Positions 41,774 to 42,740 of a stretch of DNA of 42,740 nucleotides are shown piece by piece. The notes beneath the pieces are model-generated. The model did not search any database. It was not told the DNA's origin and saw only the letters and a list, made by a program, of their open reading frames with translations. The stretch is taken from the NCBI GenBank assembly GCA_021325365.1, contig JAJPHF010000025.1, positions 1 to 42,740 on the forward strand, in the 5' to 3' direction. This stretch comes from Pseudomonadota bacterium (GTDB lineage: Bacteria; Chloroflexota; UBA6077; JAJPHF01). Each line of letters opens with the position of its first letter. Positions within the stretch are counted from its first letter, which is position 1. Position numbers and translations under genes: made by a program.

Positions 41774-42349
41774 TCAGACGGTCACTCGGGGACGGAGCGG
41801 GTGTTCGCCGCTGGCCTGGCGGGCGAGGATCGCGTCGGTGTCCCAGAGCCGCGAGTAGTTCAGGGCGCGGGGACAATGGGTGTAGGCTTCCTCAACCTCG
41901 ACCAGGATGCCCTGGATCACGTCGCGGGTCACGTCGGGATCGTGGCGGGCCCCGTCGACGCCGCGCCGGTCCAGCTCGCCCTTGCTCACGATGCGCACGC
42001 GCCCGTTCACGCGCACGACTTCAGAGAGCCCCGGAATCAGGAACAGCAGTCCGACGTGCGGGTTCTCGTCCATGTTCAGATAGGACTGGAACAGCTTGTT
42101 GCCCTCGACGTCCGGCACCAGCAGGTGGCCGTCGTCCAGGACGCGCACGAAGCCGGGCAGCCCTCCCTTAGGCGAGGCGTCGCAGCGGCCCTCGCGGTCG
42201 CTGGTCGCCATTACCACCAACGGCGACGCGGCGATGAACGCCTTGATCGGCTCGGTCAGCTGGGGCCGGACCTTCGTCTGAATGCGCTCGATCGGCCAGC
42301 CAAAGGCGCGGGTGAAGCGATTGTCGAACGGGGTTGCGGCTGCGTCCAT
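41774..42349 (-). CDS. Pyridoxamine 5'-phosphate oxidase-like flavin-binding protein
   Basis: A 191-residue protein of the PPOX/FMN-binding split barrel class, subfamily of the MSMEG_1061/'pyridoxamine 5-phosphate oxidase family' type. It has PLVVMATSDREGRCDASPKG at the barrel start, LLVPDVEGNKLFQSYLNM, NPHVGLLFLIPG and VNGRVRIV. Such proteins bind FMN or F420 and reduce or oxidise small molecules; most are uncharacterised. The ATG at 42349 is preferred, since AGGTGG lies five bases upstream; a GTG nine bases earlier is the alternative. It is divergent from the secreted protein gene at 42571. Confidence 0.85.
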   Translation of the reverse strand: MDAAATPFDNRFTRAFGWPIERIQTKVRPQLTEPIKAFIAASPLVVMATSDREGRCDASPKGGLPGFVRVLDDGHLLVPDVEGNKLFQSYLNMDENPHVGLLFLIPGLSEVVRVNGRVRIVSKGELDRRGVDGARHDPDVTRDVIQGILVEVEEAYTHCPRALNYSRLWDTDAILARQASGEHPLRPRVTV

Positions 42350-42570
42350 ACTCTCCACCTTCTTCCCGCGGGGGTGGCGGCGTACCCTGGCCGTTGGCCG
42401 GCGGCGCGTCGCATCGACTCGGAAGCCATTCTAGCGCGCCCTGGCTGCCTGCGGCGAGCTTGGCGGGCGATTGCACTCGGCCGCGGGCACAGTGTAACGT
42501 TGCGGCGCGCACGCCGTTTGATTCGTATGGAGGACTTGGAGCCGCGGCCCGGCTCGGTGAGGAGGAGGAC

Positions 42571-42740
42571 ATGCGTCGGGTACTGGTGCTAGCAGCGCTC
42601 GCCGTCGCGAGCCTTGGCACGCCCGCGTTCGCGCAAAACGACCAGGCGAGCTGTGTGGCGCAGATGAGCGCGACGGTGCGGCCGCTGCTCGAGCAGGCGG
42701 CGCAGTTCAGCCCGCAGGGCGTGCAAGGGCAGGGCTTTGC
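42571..42740 (+). CDS. N-terminus of a secreted protein (partial)
   Basis: The frame opens at an ATG with GAGGAGGAG directly upstream and continues through the window edge, giving 56 residues. It starts with a clean signal peptide (MRRVLVLAALAVASLGTPAF, probable cleavage after AFA-Q), followed by a mature part QNDQASCVAQMSATVRPLLE with one cysteine and glutamine-rich helix-like sequence. The rest is outside the window, so the function cannot be given. Confidence 0.75.
   Translation, partial: MRRVLVLAALAVASLGTPAFAQNDQASCVAQMSATVRPLLEQAAQFSPQGVQGQGF

Overview
The window is a high-GC stretch of bacterial chromosome, probably from a member of the Chloroflexota. The assignment rests on overall style and not on a marker gene: Pro/Thr-rich secreted proteins with 'PTPTSTPT'-type linkers, a very large Rhs/YD-repeat protein, an oversized HlyD-type adaptor next to a MacB-type permease, and GC-rich intergenic hairpin repeats. 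No rRNA, tRNA or CRISPR array was seen.

Left part (1-10.5 kb). A Pro/Thr-rich C-terminus (partial) is followed by a 2,246-residue secreted Rhs protein. About 35 codons before its DPLGL core end, base composition drops sharply. From there to about 9.2 kb lies an AT-richer accessory cluster: the Rhs C-terminal tip (103 residues, ten cysteines), a small four-helix membrane protein, an orphan second copy of core end plus cysteine-rich tip, two more small membrane proteins of the same general kind, and a broken copy of the secreted gene that stands intact at 9214. This looks like a polymorphic Rhs tip system with a spare cassette and candidate membrane immunity proteins. It is the most novel feature of the window.

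10.5-13.3 kb holds a small mobile module: an excisionase-like helix-turn-helix gene with an apparently leaderless promoter, then a large serine recombinase, ending at a perfect 15-bp hairpin.

13.4-20 kb holds single metabolic and housekeeping genes: a lipoprotein solute-binding protein divergent from an HpaB-family flavin monooxygenase, a DEAD-box RNA helicase, a hemolysin III family membrane protein and an alpha/beta hydrolase.

20-27 kb, all on the minus strand, is a branched-chain-amino-acid-type (Liv) ABC transporter (livG-livF-livH-livM with overlapping genes). Its likely binding protein and a MetE-like protein lie downstream, separated from the permeases by an unrelated, AT-richer hypothetical gene.

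27-31.7 kb has an MFS transporter preceded by a short coupled leader reading frame, then a hybrid sensor histidine kinase followed by a sigma-factor-like protein containing region 2 only. 31.7-33 kb is a 1.3-kb intergenic region packed with three families of short repeats.

33-42.7 kb contains a Rieske ring-hydroxylating oxygenase, a minus-strand operon (MacB-like permease without ATPase, giant coiled-coil adaptor, two Pro/Thr-rich membrane-anchored proteins), a Rieske ferredoxin, a NarL-type response regulator, a PPOX-family flavin protein and the start of a secreted protein cut by the window edge.

All calls come from reading motifs by eye. No database search or structure prediction was run.
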